A stretch of 64,000 nt of DNA, from positions 1 to 64,000 of the forward strand of contig CANJIU010000046.1 in NCBI GenBank assembly GCA_947474365.1, given 5' to 3'. Shown piece by piece: positions 56,924 to 64,000 of this stretch (position 1 is its first letter; every line of letters starts with the position of its first letter). The position numbers and the translations under genes were made by a program. This DNA comes from Opitutia bacterium. GTDB taxonomy: Bacteria > Verrucomicrobiota > Verrucomicrobiia > Opitutales > Opitutaceae. Under the pieces are notes generated by a model. The model was given only the letters and a program-made list of their open reading frames with translations, had not been told where the DNA came from and ran no database searches.

Positions 56924-59900
56924 TCAGAAACTAAACGTGTTCGTGAGGATGAACTGCCGCGGGTCCTGATAGCGGTAAGTCAGGGGCGCGAGCGTGCGCG
57001 GGTGCACGTTGTTCACGATCAGTTCGCGCTGATCGAGTACGTTGTTCACGTTGAGTTGGATGTTCCAGCGCACCTTGCGCTGCAGAATCGGCAACGAATA
57101 GCTCACCTGCAGATCGTACACGTTCTGGTCCTTGGCGTTGACGGTGGAAACCTTGTCGATGGTGCGGCCGTTCCACGTGTCGGTGTAGTCGGAACCAGGG
57201 GTGATGCTGTAGTCGGTGCGCGCTCCGGCGACCCGGCCGAAGCGGAGGCGCGTGCCAGCGCCAACCGAGAGTCCCTTGATGACGCCCTCGCGGAAATCGT
57301 AACGCGTGCGCAGGTTGATGTTGTGCAGCGGGTCGCCGACGAAGCGCTTGCCCTCAAACACGTGCGGGTTGTCGAAAAACGCCGTCTCGGCGTCGGCGAT
57401 CGCCTCGTTGATGCTGTCGGTGTTGACGGTGAAATCGCCGGTAGTGTTGATCACCGCGGCGGTGTTCCAGTCCTGGAAGCCCGGTGCGCGCTGGGGCAGC
57501 GGCTGATTCGCGTTCTGGGTCAGCGAGAGGTCGCGGTATTTTTTCCAGTAGGCCTTATGGGTGTCGATGTAAGCGCGGTATTCGGGGGCGATATTGGAGC
57601 GCAGGGTTTCGTTCTTCGAGTAATTGACGGAAATGGACCAGCCAGGGATGGGCTGACCGACGACTTCGAGCTCAAGGCCGCGGCTTTCGGAGTCCTGGGT
57701 GTAGCCCTGGACCTGATTCATGACCTCGGCCTGCCGGCGCGCGAAGGTGGTTTCCTCGGCGTTGAGCGCGGTGGAGTTGGCCAGCGCGTTCCAGATGTTG
57801 ACGATGTTGCCCTTGTTGAAACCGGAGAAGCCAAACTCCTTCTGGGAAACCGTGTGGAATTTTGTCGCGGTGACGTAGAGACGGTTCTTCAGCAGGCTGA
57901 GCTTGAGCCCGTAGTCGGTGGTCTTGCCAGACGGGGACGGCACGAGGTCGGCGATGGTCGTCTTCCGCGGGTCGCTGGGCGTGATGTAATTCGTCCCGGG
58001 CGTGCTGATACTGTTGGAGAGATTGACGAAACCGGAAAGCCAGGGGAGAAAATGCACCACGCCGCCGGCGGTGCGGGTCTGGCCGCTGAAGATGGATGCA
58101 ATCGCAGTGCGGGGATCGACAGGCGTCCACACGCCGGTATTGGGGGCGATCGCTTCGCCGGCGGGGTCGCGCACCGCCACGCCGGTCCAGCTTTTCAAGC
58201 GATCTTTGCGGTAGCCGTACGTGGCGACGATGCGGTTTTTGAGAAAGAAGGCCTGTCCGACCCCCATGTAGGCGCCGGTCTCACGGTCCGCGTAGCCGAT
58301 GTTACCCTGAGCGCGGTTGAACTCGCGCATATAGATGTTGCTGATCGCACCGGTGCGTGTGTCCTGGTACTTCGTCGGGCCGGAAAGATCGATGGGACCA
58401 GGGATGCGGAAGTTGGGATCGTAGATCGCGTTGAGATCCTTCAGGTAGAAACGCTGGATGGCCTGGTTGGCGCTGTTTTCCGGCGTAGCGATGAACGCGC
58501 CGCCACTGGAGAGTGCCGGGCCTTTCAGGAAATACTGTTGGAGAATCTCGCTGCGCGATTTGATGTTGGCCATTTCGCCCAACCCGGCGGCGCGGAGCGT
58601 CACGAGGTCGCGCAGACTGCGCTCGTACGACAGGGTGACGCGCCCTTGGTTGATCTGGGAACTCAACGGCCGGTGGTCGGGCGACACATCATAGTAATAG
58701 AGTTGATCGGCCGGTCGCAGCTGCCCCGTGGGGAGATAGCGGTTGGTGTCGGCGGCGACGCCATAGTGATTCCAGGTCGCGAGATTGTGGGTGTCGCCGC
58801 GGGTCGTCTGCCGGTTAAAGGCGATTTCGAGGTTGAGGTCGCGCGCCAGCTCACGTTGGAAAAACGCCGTGGCGTTGTTCACGCGGAAGGCACTGCGCAC
58901 CCAATTCGCCTCAGGCGCCGCGTCAGGATTGCGCCGGCCCATTTCAAAGTCGTTCGCCAGCAGACCGCCAGTGGGCGATTCCGAGTAGGTGAACTGCCGA
59001 TAATTCTGCGCCGCGGCAAAACGGTCGCTCACCACGATCCAGTCGCCGCCGGACCGCTCCTGAACACCGACGACGTTGGTGCCGCCGGTGTCACGGATTG
59101 GCGTGCCCGGCGTGCCGGCGGCACCCGTGCCCGGGGTGCCGACGACGTAGCTCGCGGCGAAATTATTGAAAATCGGCTGGCCGCTGGCGTCCCAGGTGGA
59201 CTTCAGGTCGTTGCCGAAAAATGGGCGCGGCACGAAGCGGTTGATTTCTCCGTGTTCGAATTCGGCCCGCACGGTCGTCTTACGGTCAATCTGCCACTTG
59301 GCGGAGAGGAAGAGGCGGTCCTGATCGTTATGGCCGGCGGCCCGCCACGAGGATTCGCGCCCGCGGAGCACCACCGCCCGCACGCCGAGCTTGTTCTTGA
59401 TGACGGCCAGGTTCGCGTCGGCCACCCAGCGCTCGCCGCCCCACGAATCGGTGCGGTTGGATAGACTGTAGGCGTTTTTGCCCAACAGCGCCTGTTTGCT
59501 GGAGACGTTGATCTTTCCTGCCGGTGATCCGAAGCCGTACAGGATTGAGTTCGGCCCACGCGAAACCTCGATGCTGTCCGTCATGTAGAGATCCACTTCG
59601 CCGGGTGCGCTGAAGAAATTGATGCTGCGGCCGCCGCCCGGCAATCCGCGGATCCGAATGGCGCGAAATCCGTCGTTGTAACCGTCGCCCACCGGCCCGG
59701 CGGCGCGGGCATCGTCCGTGTCCATGCGCGTGCCGACTCCGTACTCGATCGCGTTTTCGATGTTGGTGGCGGCGATGTCGCGCAGGAAATCAGCCGTCAT
59801 CGGGCTGATCGCGGCGGCGACATCACGGAGGTTCGTCCGCAGCCGTGAACCGGACAAGGTGTCCTGACCGGCATAGCCGGTGTCCTGCGTCGCACTCACC

Positions 59901-60055
59901 TCGAACGGTGAGAGGGTGATCGTGGCGTCGCCGGATATTGCCGTGGCGGCCGAACTGGTCGGCGCCACTTGGGCGGAAACCGATGACACTGCGGTGCAGA
60001 GCAACGCGACGAGCCAGGTGGACGAACGTTTCACGGGGACAGGGGTGTTTTTCAT
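56924..60055 (-). CDS. TonB-dependent receptor (Opitutaceae LSPFEVSA type)
   Basis: This is an outer-membrane receptor of 1043 residues. The leader ends CTAVSSVSAQ, then comes the box LSPFEVSATQDTGYAGQDTL, which marks a large receptor subfamily expanded in Opitutaceae and relatives. The plug reads LRDVAAAISPMTADFLRDIAATNIENAIEYGVG and EVSRGPNSILYGFGSPAGKINVSSK. The barrel ends YRYQDPRQFILTNTFSF with the terminal Phe. It has no N-terminal carboxypeptidase-like domain, unlike the receptor at 14964. ATG 60055 is chosen for the leader. It lies 195 bp upstream of the sulfatase in the same direction, consistent with uptake of the glycan that sulfatase works on (inference). Confidence 0.95.
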   Translation of the reverse strand: MKNTPVPVKRSSTWLVALLCTAVSSVSAQVAPTSSAATAISGDATITLSPFEVSATQDTGYAGQDTLSGSRLRTNLRDVAAAISPMTADFLRDIAATNIENAIEYGVGTRMDTDDARAAGPVGDGYNDGFRAIRIRGLPGGGRSINFFSAPGEVDLYMTDSIEVSRGPNSILYGFGSPAGKINVSSKQALLGKNAYSLSNRTDSWGGERWVADANLAVIKNKLGVRAVVLRGRESSWRAAGHNDQDRLFLSAKWQIDRKTTVRAEFEHGEINRFVPRPFFGNDLKSTWDASGQPIFNNFAASYVVGTPGTGAAGTPGTPIRDTGGTNVVGVQERSGGDWIVVSDRFAAAQNYRQFTYSESPTGGLLANDFEMGRRNPDAAPEANWVRSAFRVNNATAFFQRELARDLNLEIAFNRQTTRGDTHNLATWNHYGVAADTNRYLPTGQLRPADQLYYYDVSPDHRPLSSQINQGRVTLSYERSLRDLVTLRAAGLGEMANIKSRSEILQQYFLKGPALSSGGAFIATPENSANQAIQRFYLKDLNAIYDPNFRIPGPIDLSGPTKYQDTRTGAISNIYMREFNRAQGNIGYADRETGAYMGVGQAFFLKNRIVATYGYRKDRLKSWTGVAVRDPAGEAIAPNTGVWTPVDPRTAIASIFSGQTRTAGGVVHFLPWLSGFVNLSNSISTPGTNYITPSDPRKTTIADLVPSPSGKTTDYGLKLSLLKNRLYVTATKFHTVSQKEFGFSGFNKGNIVNIWNALANSTALNAEETTFARRQAEVMNQVQGYTQDSESRGLELEVVGQPIPGWSISVNYSKNETLRSNIAPEYRAYIDTHKAYWKKYRDLSLTQNANQPLPQRAPGFQDWNTAAVINTTGDFTVNTDSINEAIADAETAFFDNPHVFEGKRFVGDPLHNINLRTRYDFREGVIKGLSVGAGTRLRFGRVAGARTDYSITPGSDYTDTWNGRTIDKVSTVNAKDQNVYDLQVSYSLPILQRKVRWNIQLNVNNVLDQRELIVNNVHPRTLAPLTYRYQDPRQFILTNTFSF

Positions 60056-60220
60056 AGGACTATGCGGCAGCAGGGACGAGCGTGCTTGCCGGAACCAGCC
60101 TCGCAATTGTCAGGTAGGTTTACGTCAACAACAGAAGGAACAGCCAGCGCGATCCGGAGCGACGGCTGCGGGTCAATGCCGGGAAGGGGACGGGCTGCGA
60201 TGCCCTGGAGGTATCGATCG

Positions 60221-60245
60221 ACGCGACGAGGGCGTCGCGTCCCCA
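60221..60245. repeat. Partial copy of the island direct repeat (one hairpin, inverted)
   Basis: ACGCGACGAGGGCGTCGCGT plus CCCCA is the exact reverse complement of the first hairpin of the 39263 repeat (25 bases match). It lies in the 288-bp spacer between the TonB receptor and the isomerase-like gene; nothing else is recognised in that spacer. Confidence 0.7.
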
Positions 60246-60343
60246 GTGATATCAACAAAAAAGCCGCGGGTGTTTTCCGCGCTCCCTACAACGGGCTGAG
60301 CTCGCGCGGTACGTGCGCGAAGTTTTCTTTTCCCGCATCCCGC

Positions 60344-61273
60344 CTACGCGAGCGCGGCTTTGCAGTATTGGACGCACTTGGCGACTTCTGCCACGGCGTT
60401 GGAGCCCTCCGGGATCTTGTATTCCAGCTCGATGTCGGCGGGGAATTTCCACTTTTCCTTCCGAATCAATTGCAGGATTTCCTTGATCGGGGTCTTGCCC
60501 TGTCCCCAGGGCACATTGCCGGCATCGGCTGTGCGGTCCTTCAGGTGGAGACTGACAATACGGTCGTGATATTTTTCGAGCACGGGAAGCGGCGAGAGTC
60601 CCTTGCTGCCGGCGAAATAGTGGCCGCAATCGAGATTGAAGCCGATGTATTGGCCGCAATCCAGAATCGCGTCGGTCTTGTCCATCGACGGGTAGTTGGT
60701 CAGGTGATTGTGGAACGCCACCCAGATTTTGTGTTTGTCGGCGAACGGCGCCAGTTTCTTGGCCATCGCGTCCGAACGTTCGGTGGTGATCCCGACGCAG
60801 CCCAGCGCCTTGGCCACCTGGAAGTTGAAATCGATCTCCTCGTCCGACTGGCCAAAGGCGATCTTGTGCAGGTGGATGTTGACACCGGCGTCGTTGTACA
60901 TTTTCCGCAGCTCCCGGCATTTCGCCAGCTGAGCCTCGTAACTGGCGCTGTTGGGCTTTGCCGCCGGATCGGCCGGGCCGCCCTTTTTTCCACGGGTGCG
61001 GGAGGGGCGCATGCCCGCAAAGGCCTCGATCGGGCCGCCCATCAATTCGACTTCGCTGAGTCCGTCCTGCACGAGGGCCTGCAGCGTGTCTTCCGCCGAA
61101 GTGTACATGCTGCGATAGCTGTAGGTGATGGTGCCGATGCGCACTCCGTTGAAGACGGAGTTCGGCTTGGCGGCCGGCGCGGCGGCCGAGCGGCCCGGCA
61201 GCAGCGTGCAGGCGGCGAGGGTGGCGGCGCTGCCGAGAAACGCGCGGCGGGTGGTGATTGGGTTGGAGGTCAT
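60344..61273 (-). CDS. Sugar phosphate isomerase/epimerase-like TIM-barrel protein, Tat-exported
   Basis: This is a 309-residue AP-endonuclease-2/xylose-isomerase-like barrel. ATG 61273 gives Tat motif TTRRAFLGSAATLAACTLLP. Family segments: IGTITYSYRS, DGLSEVELMGGPIEAF, VAFHNHLTNYPSMDKTDAILD, IGFNLDCGHYFAG (metal Asp/His), RIVSLHLKDRTADAGNVPWGQGKT (metal His-x-Lys-Asp) and FPADIELEYKIPEGSNAV. The metal-binding Glu/Asp/His set appears complete. Such exported members often accompany Gfo/Idh/MocA enzymes in glycoside 3-keto pathways; here none is adjacent but one is at 35637. It is divergent from the small cytochrome gene across about 215 bp. Confidence 0.9.
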   Translation of the reverse strand: MTSNPITTRRAFLGSAATLAACTLLPGRSAAAPAAKPNSVFNGVRIGTITYSYRSMYTSAEDTLQALVQDGLSEVELMGGPIEAFAGMRPSRTRGKKGGPADPAAKPNSASYEAQLAKCRELRKMYNDAGVNIHLHKIAFGQSDEEIDFNFQVAKALGCVGITTERSDAMAKKLAPFADKHKIWVAFHNHLTNYPSMDKTDAILDCGQYIGFNLDCGHYFAGSKGLSPLPVLEKYHDRIVSLHLKDRTADAGNVPWGQGKTPIKEILQLIRKEKWKFPADIELEYKIPEGSNAVAEVAKCVQYCKAALA

Positions 61274-61489
61274 GGTGATTGTCCTTCCTGAATTTTTTGG
61301 GCCACTGGTTTTCACCCGGAAGGGGCGATTAAACGCAAAAGCGTGAGGTAGTGCGAAGGAGGGGCAAACGCCCTGATTTGGCAAGGAGAGGAAACACGAT
61401 CGGGTGAAAAACGTGGGGCACCGCTTGTCGGCCGCGGTTTCGTTGCTTCCAGAATTGCCAAGTCGGCTCGACCGCGCCGTCGTCGACCC

Positions 61490-61831
61490 ATGGCATCACG
61501 ACTTCACGGGTTCTGCATCGCGGGTTTCGTCTCACTGCTGGCCAGCGGCACAATGTGGGTGGCGCGAGCGGCGGACGGCGCCGTCGTTTACGAAAATTTT
61601 TGTGCTCCCTGCCACGGACTGGACGGCAAGGCCCGCACTCCGGCGGGAAAGAAGCTCGGAGCGCGGGATCTCTCGGAGAGCAAGTTGGCCGACGAGGCAA
61701 TTGCCGCTCAGATACGCAATGGCGTTAAAACGCCGCAAGGGGCGGAGCGCATGCCCTCGTTCAAGGATCGCGTCAACGCGGAGGAGACTGCCGCGTTGGT
61801 GGCCTACGTGAAGACGTTCCGAAAGAAATGA
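61490..61831 (+). CDS. Small c-type cytochrome
   Basis: This is a 113-residue periplasmic monoheme cytochrome c. The leader is MASRLHGFCIAGFVSLLASG with likely cleavage after VARA. The heme site CAPCH is at about 38-42 (VYENFCAPCHGLDGKART). The distal Met ligand is probably the one in GAERMPSFKDRV, and a C-terminal helix (EETAALVAYVKTF) closes the fold. It has the class I fold with no other domain. Such proteins serve as electron acceptors for exported sugar dehydrogenases in this phylum. It lies 114 bp before the amidohydrolase. Confidence 0.93.
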   Translation: MASRLHGFCIAGFVSLLASGTMWVARAADGAVVYENFCAPCHGLDGKARTPAGKKLGARDLSESKLADEAIAAQIRNGVKTPQGAERMPSFKDRVNAEETAALVAYVKTFRKK

Positions 61832-61945
61832 GCGGATGATCCGTGGGGAGGCGACGGGAGTTTTGCTGCGGAGCTCGAATTTCCGAATTCGACGCGCATC
61901 TCCGGGTTGCATTGGTGTCGGTGAAAAGCTCATCGTGCACCACCC

Positions 61946-62884
61946 ATGACTCGCCGCGATTTTCTCGTTTCCACGGCGGCGGCCGCGCTTGCCCCATGCG
62001 CCTGGCCTGCCGTCGTCGCCGCCCCGATCCCCGTAATCGACACGCACACCCATTTCTACGATCCGGATCGTCCGCAGGGCGTGCCCTGGCCGCCGAAGTC
62101 CGAAAAGCTCCTGCATCGCACCGTGCTGCCGTCGGAATACCGCAAGCTCACCGCGCCGTTCCACGTCGTCGGCACGGTGATCGTCGAGGCCAGCGAGTGG
62201 GTCGAGGACAACCAGTGGATTCTCGATTTGGCGAAGGACGACCCGCTGATCGTCGGCTTCGTCGGCCACCTCAAACCCGGACAACCTGGCTTCGCCGCGA
62301 ACTTCCGCCGCTTCGCCGCCAATCCGCTTTTCCGCGGACTGCGGATCCGTCCTTCCGATATGCAAAATGTCGGGGACCCGGGCTTTGACGGTGATCTCCG
62401 GCTCGTCGTCGATGCCAGCCTCACCATCGACACTCTGGGCGGTGCCGCGGTGCTCGCGCCCACCTTGAAATTGTCCCGGACCTTTCCGTCGCTTCGCATC
62501 GTCGTCGATCATCTCCCGTTCAAGGATTGGGACGGCAATCCGGCGGCGATGCGCTCGGCGCTCGTCGAACTGGCAGCGCGCCCGAACGTCTTCGTCAAGG
62601 TTTCCGCGGTGGTCCGTCGCGTCGACGGCAAAATCATCGACGACCCGGCGTATTATCGTCCGGGGCTCGATGTGTTGTGCGAACTCTTCGGTCCCAACCG
62701 GGTCGTTTTCGGGAGCGATTGGCCCGTGAGCAACAAGGTCGCGCCCTATGCGAAAGTCCACCGGGTGGTGGCCGACTATTTTGCGACCAAGACCCGTGGC
62801 GAAGCTGAGCAGTATTTCTGGCGAAACTCGCGCGCCGCGTACCGCTGGGTGCCTCGTGGTGCGGCGGCGGCGCTCGCGTCATGA
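61946..62884 (+). CDS. Amidohydrolase 2 family protein (TIM-barrel lactonase/hydrolase), Tat-exported
   Basis: This is a 312-residue metal-dependent hydrolase of the COG3618 type, a family that includes sugar lactonases such as L-fucono-lactonase and dicarboxylic-lactone hydrolases. The leader MTRRDFLVSTAAAALAPCAW is a Tat signal. Metal motif HTHF is in VIDTHTHFYDPDRP, another His is in IVVDHLPF, and the final Asp is in VVFGSDWPVSNK. A lactone substrate fits the neighbourhood (SMP-30 lactonase at 54251) but is inferred. The stop overlaps the next gene by 4 bp (ATGA), so the kelch protein is co-translated. Confidence 0.92.
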   Translation: MTRRDFLVSTAAAALAPCAWPAVVAAPIPVIDTHTHFYDPDRPQGVPWPPKSEKLLHRTVLPSEYRKLTAPFHVVGTVIVEASEWVEDNQWILDLAKDDPLIVGFVGHLKPGQPGFAANFRRFAANPLFRGLRIRPSDMQNVGDPGFDGDLRLVVDASLTIDTLGGAAVLAPTLKLSRTFPSLRIVVDHLPFKDWDGNPAAMRSALVELAARPNVFVKVSAVVRRVDGKIIDDPAYYRPGLDVLCELFGPNRVVFGSDWPVSNKVAPYAKVHRVVADYFATKTRGEAEQYFWRNSRAAYRWVPRGAAAALAS

Positions 62885-64000
62885 TTCGCCGAAACATTGC
62901 CGCGCGGCGGAATTGTTTCGGCTGGATCGGGGTGCTGTTTGCGGCCTTGTCGTCGGTCTTTGCTGTGGACGTACCGCCCGTTGCGCCACCGCCGGGAGCG
63001 ATCGGCGTCGTCCGAGATGCGTGTGCGAATTTCTGGGCGCTCGGTCCCACCACGACCGAAGGTCACCGCGCCGTACTGGTCCTGCCCGCGCAGGCCCCGT
63101 CGGCGTGGATCGTTCCGAAGGTCCCGGGCCTGGTCGCCGGGGCGTGGAAATCGATTGCGCCGCAGATTGACCGCGGTCTCGTCGTCGATGATGGCCGGCG
63201 AGCGCTGCGCTTCGATCCCCGCACGCCGGAAAACGGAGTGAGCGATTTTTCACGGACCGCCCTCGCCGTTTCCACGACGCCAACGACTCCCTGGCGGGTT
63301 GCGACCCGGATGCCGGTGAGCAATCACGATCTCACCGCGGCGGTGGTCGGAGGTCGCGTCTATGTCGCGGGTGGCGTGACGTCGGATTTCGGTTTTCCGT
63401 CCACGTCGCACGCGTTCGACGAAATCTGGGAACTCAACCCGGCGGGCTGGAACTGGCGCAGCGTCGCGCGGTTTTCCCGGCCGCGGATCTATTGCGCCAC
63501 GGCGGCATTTGATGGCCGGGTGTGGGTGGTGGGTGGCGATGTGCTGCATGAGGATGGCAAGCGGCGTCCTTCGACGGTGGCGGAAACCTATGACCCGCGC
63601 ACCGGAGTGCTGGCGCGCGCGCCGGACCTGCCGGTGGCGTTGCAGGCGCCGCTCGCGCTGGCGGCGGGGGGGCGGCTGTGGGTTTTCGGATCGCGCGATC
63701 GCATCGAGCGCGGACAGATGGCAAGCATCGGTCCCGGCGAGACGGCTTGGCGCGTGGAGCCCGAGGCGCTGCCGCAGATGTGGGCGCTCGCGGGCGCGAC
63801 GCTCGATGATCAGCTCTACGTTTGCGTGCCCAACACCGGCCTCGTCGTTTTCGATCCGCGCAGAAAGCAATGGCGGGTGATTCCCGGACCGGCACAGCCG
63901 CGTTCGTCGCAGGTGGCGGCGTGGCGGGGCGAGCTTTGGATCATCGGTGGCTGTGACATCGCCGACTGGAGCGAGACGCGCATTTACAACCCGACGCAGC
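62881..64000 (+). CDS. Exported kelch-type beta-propeller protein, 5' part (cut by window edge)
   Basis: The frame from ATG 62881 stays open to the end of the window (373 codons seen). After a leader (CFGWIGVLFAALSSVFAVD) come repeated kelch blades with the GG-x-W signature: VVGGRVYVAGGVTSDFG, FDGRVWVVGGDVLHEDG, AAGGRLWVFGS, LDDQLYVCVPNTG, WRGELWIIGGCDIADW. Kelch proteins of this kind accompany sialic acid and sugar-processing loci (for example NanM-like mutarotases), so a mutarotase or binding role is possible. It overlaps the amidohydrolase stop by 4 bp. Confidence 0.85.
   Translation, partial: MIRRNIAARRNCFGWIGVLFAALSSVFAVDVPPVAPPPGAIGVVRDACANFWALGPTTTEGHRAVLVLPAQAPSAWIVPKVPGLVAGAWKSIAPQIDRGLVVDDGRRALRFDPRTPENGVSDFSRTALAVSTTPTTPWRVATRMPVSNHDLTAAVVGGRVYVAGGVTSDFGFPSTSHAFDEIWELNPAGWNWRSVARFSRPRIYCATAAFDGRVWVVGGDVLHEDGKRRPSTVAETYDPRTGVLARAPDLPVALQAPLALAAGGRLWVFGSRDRIERGQMASIGPGETAWRVEPEALPQMWALAGATLDDQLYVCVPNTGLVVFDPRRKQWRVIPGPAQPRSSQVAAWRGELWIIGGCDIADWSETRIYNPTQ

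Noticed and set aside
56876-59464. 862-codon plus-strand open frame opposite the TonB receptor
   Set aside because: It is antisense shadow; the receptor on the minus strand has complete plug and barrel signatures.

Overview
The window looks like a chromosomal segment of a verrucomicrobium, most likely Opitutaceae. The composition is high-GC and very few genes have a recognisable Shine-Dalgarno. The family content also fits: autotransporter-type beta-strand repeat protein, TonB receptors with the N-terminal LSPFEVSATQDTGY box, Planctomycete-type cytochrome/DUF1549/DUF1553 (PSD1) proteins paired with DUF1501 proteins, Tat-exported oxidoreductases and type I sulfatases. The taxonomic placement is by family recognition, not by a search.

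Layout. 0-8 kb: truncated beta-repeat protein, HD phosphohydrolase, prolyl oligopeptidase, RND efflux adaptor and pump. 8.2-14.5 kb: a housekeeping run serA-plsY-hom-lysC-thrC (serine entry step, phospholipid acylation, aspartate-to-threonine route). 15-33 kb: two adjacent copies of a four-gene cassette, PSD1 cytochrome - DUF1501 - sensor kinase - LuxR-type regulator, all on the minus strand; the first copy is followed by a TonB receptor. 33-39 kb: HEAT/F5-8C protein and Gfo/Idh/MocA oxidoreductase, then a divergent exported FAD oxidoreductase. 39.3-43.1 kb: a small accessory island bounded by two ~145-bp direct repeats, holding a frameshifted TIR-TPR gene and a toxin-antitoxin pair. 43.2-47.3 kb: a third PSD1-DUF1501 pair without a two-component system. 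47.8-48.7 kb: rlmF. 48.8-64 kb: a glycan-use and sugar-catabolism neighbourhood (double-headed esterase, GH39-like hydrolase, two CSPxR sulfatases, SMP-30 lactonase, TonB receptor, sugar isomerase-like protein, small cytochrome c, amidohydrolase, kelch protein).

How it may work together (inference): receptors, esterase, sulfatases and glycosidase would take apart acylated or sulfated polysaccharides. The Gfo, FAD, isomerase and lactonase proteins would process the sugars. The PSD1/DUF1501 pairs are of unknown function, but here two of them carry their own sensor-regulator pair, whose sensor is built of OB-like repeats.

The spacers are rich in palindromic repeats of at least five families (REP/REPIN-like). 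One pair of inverted copies has been accepted in frame inside a PSD1 gene, one arm supplies the rlmF stop codon, and one arm ends just before lysC. No tRNA, rRNA or CRISPR was seen.
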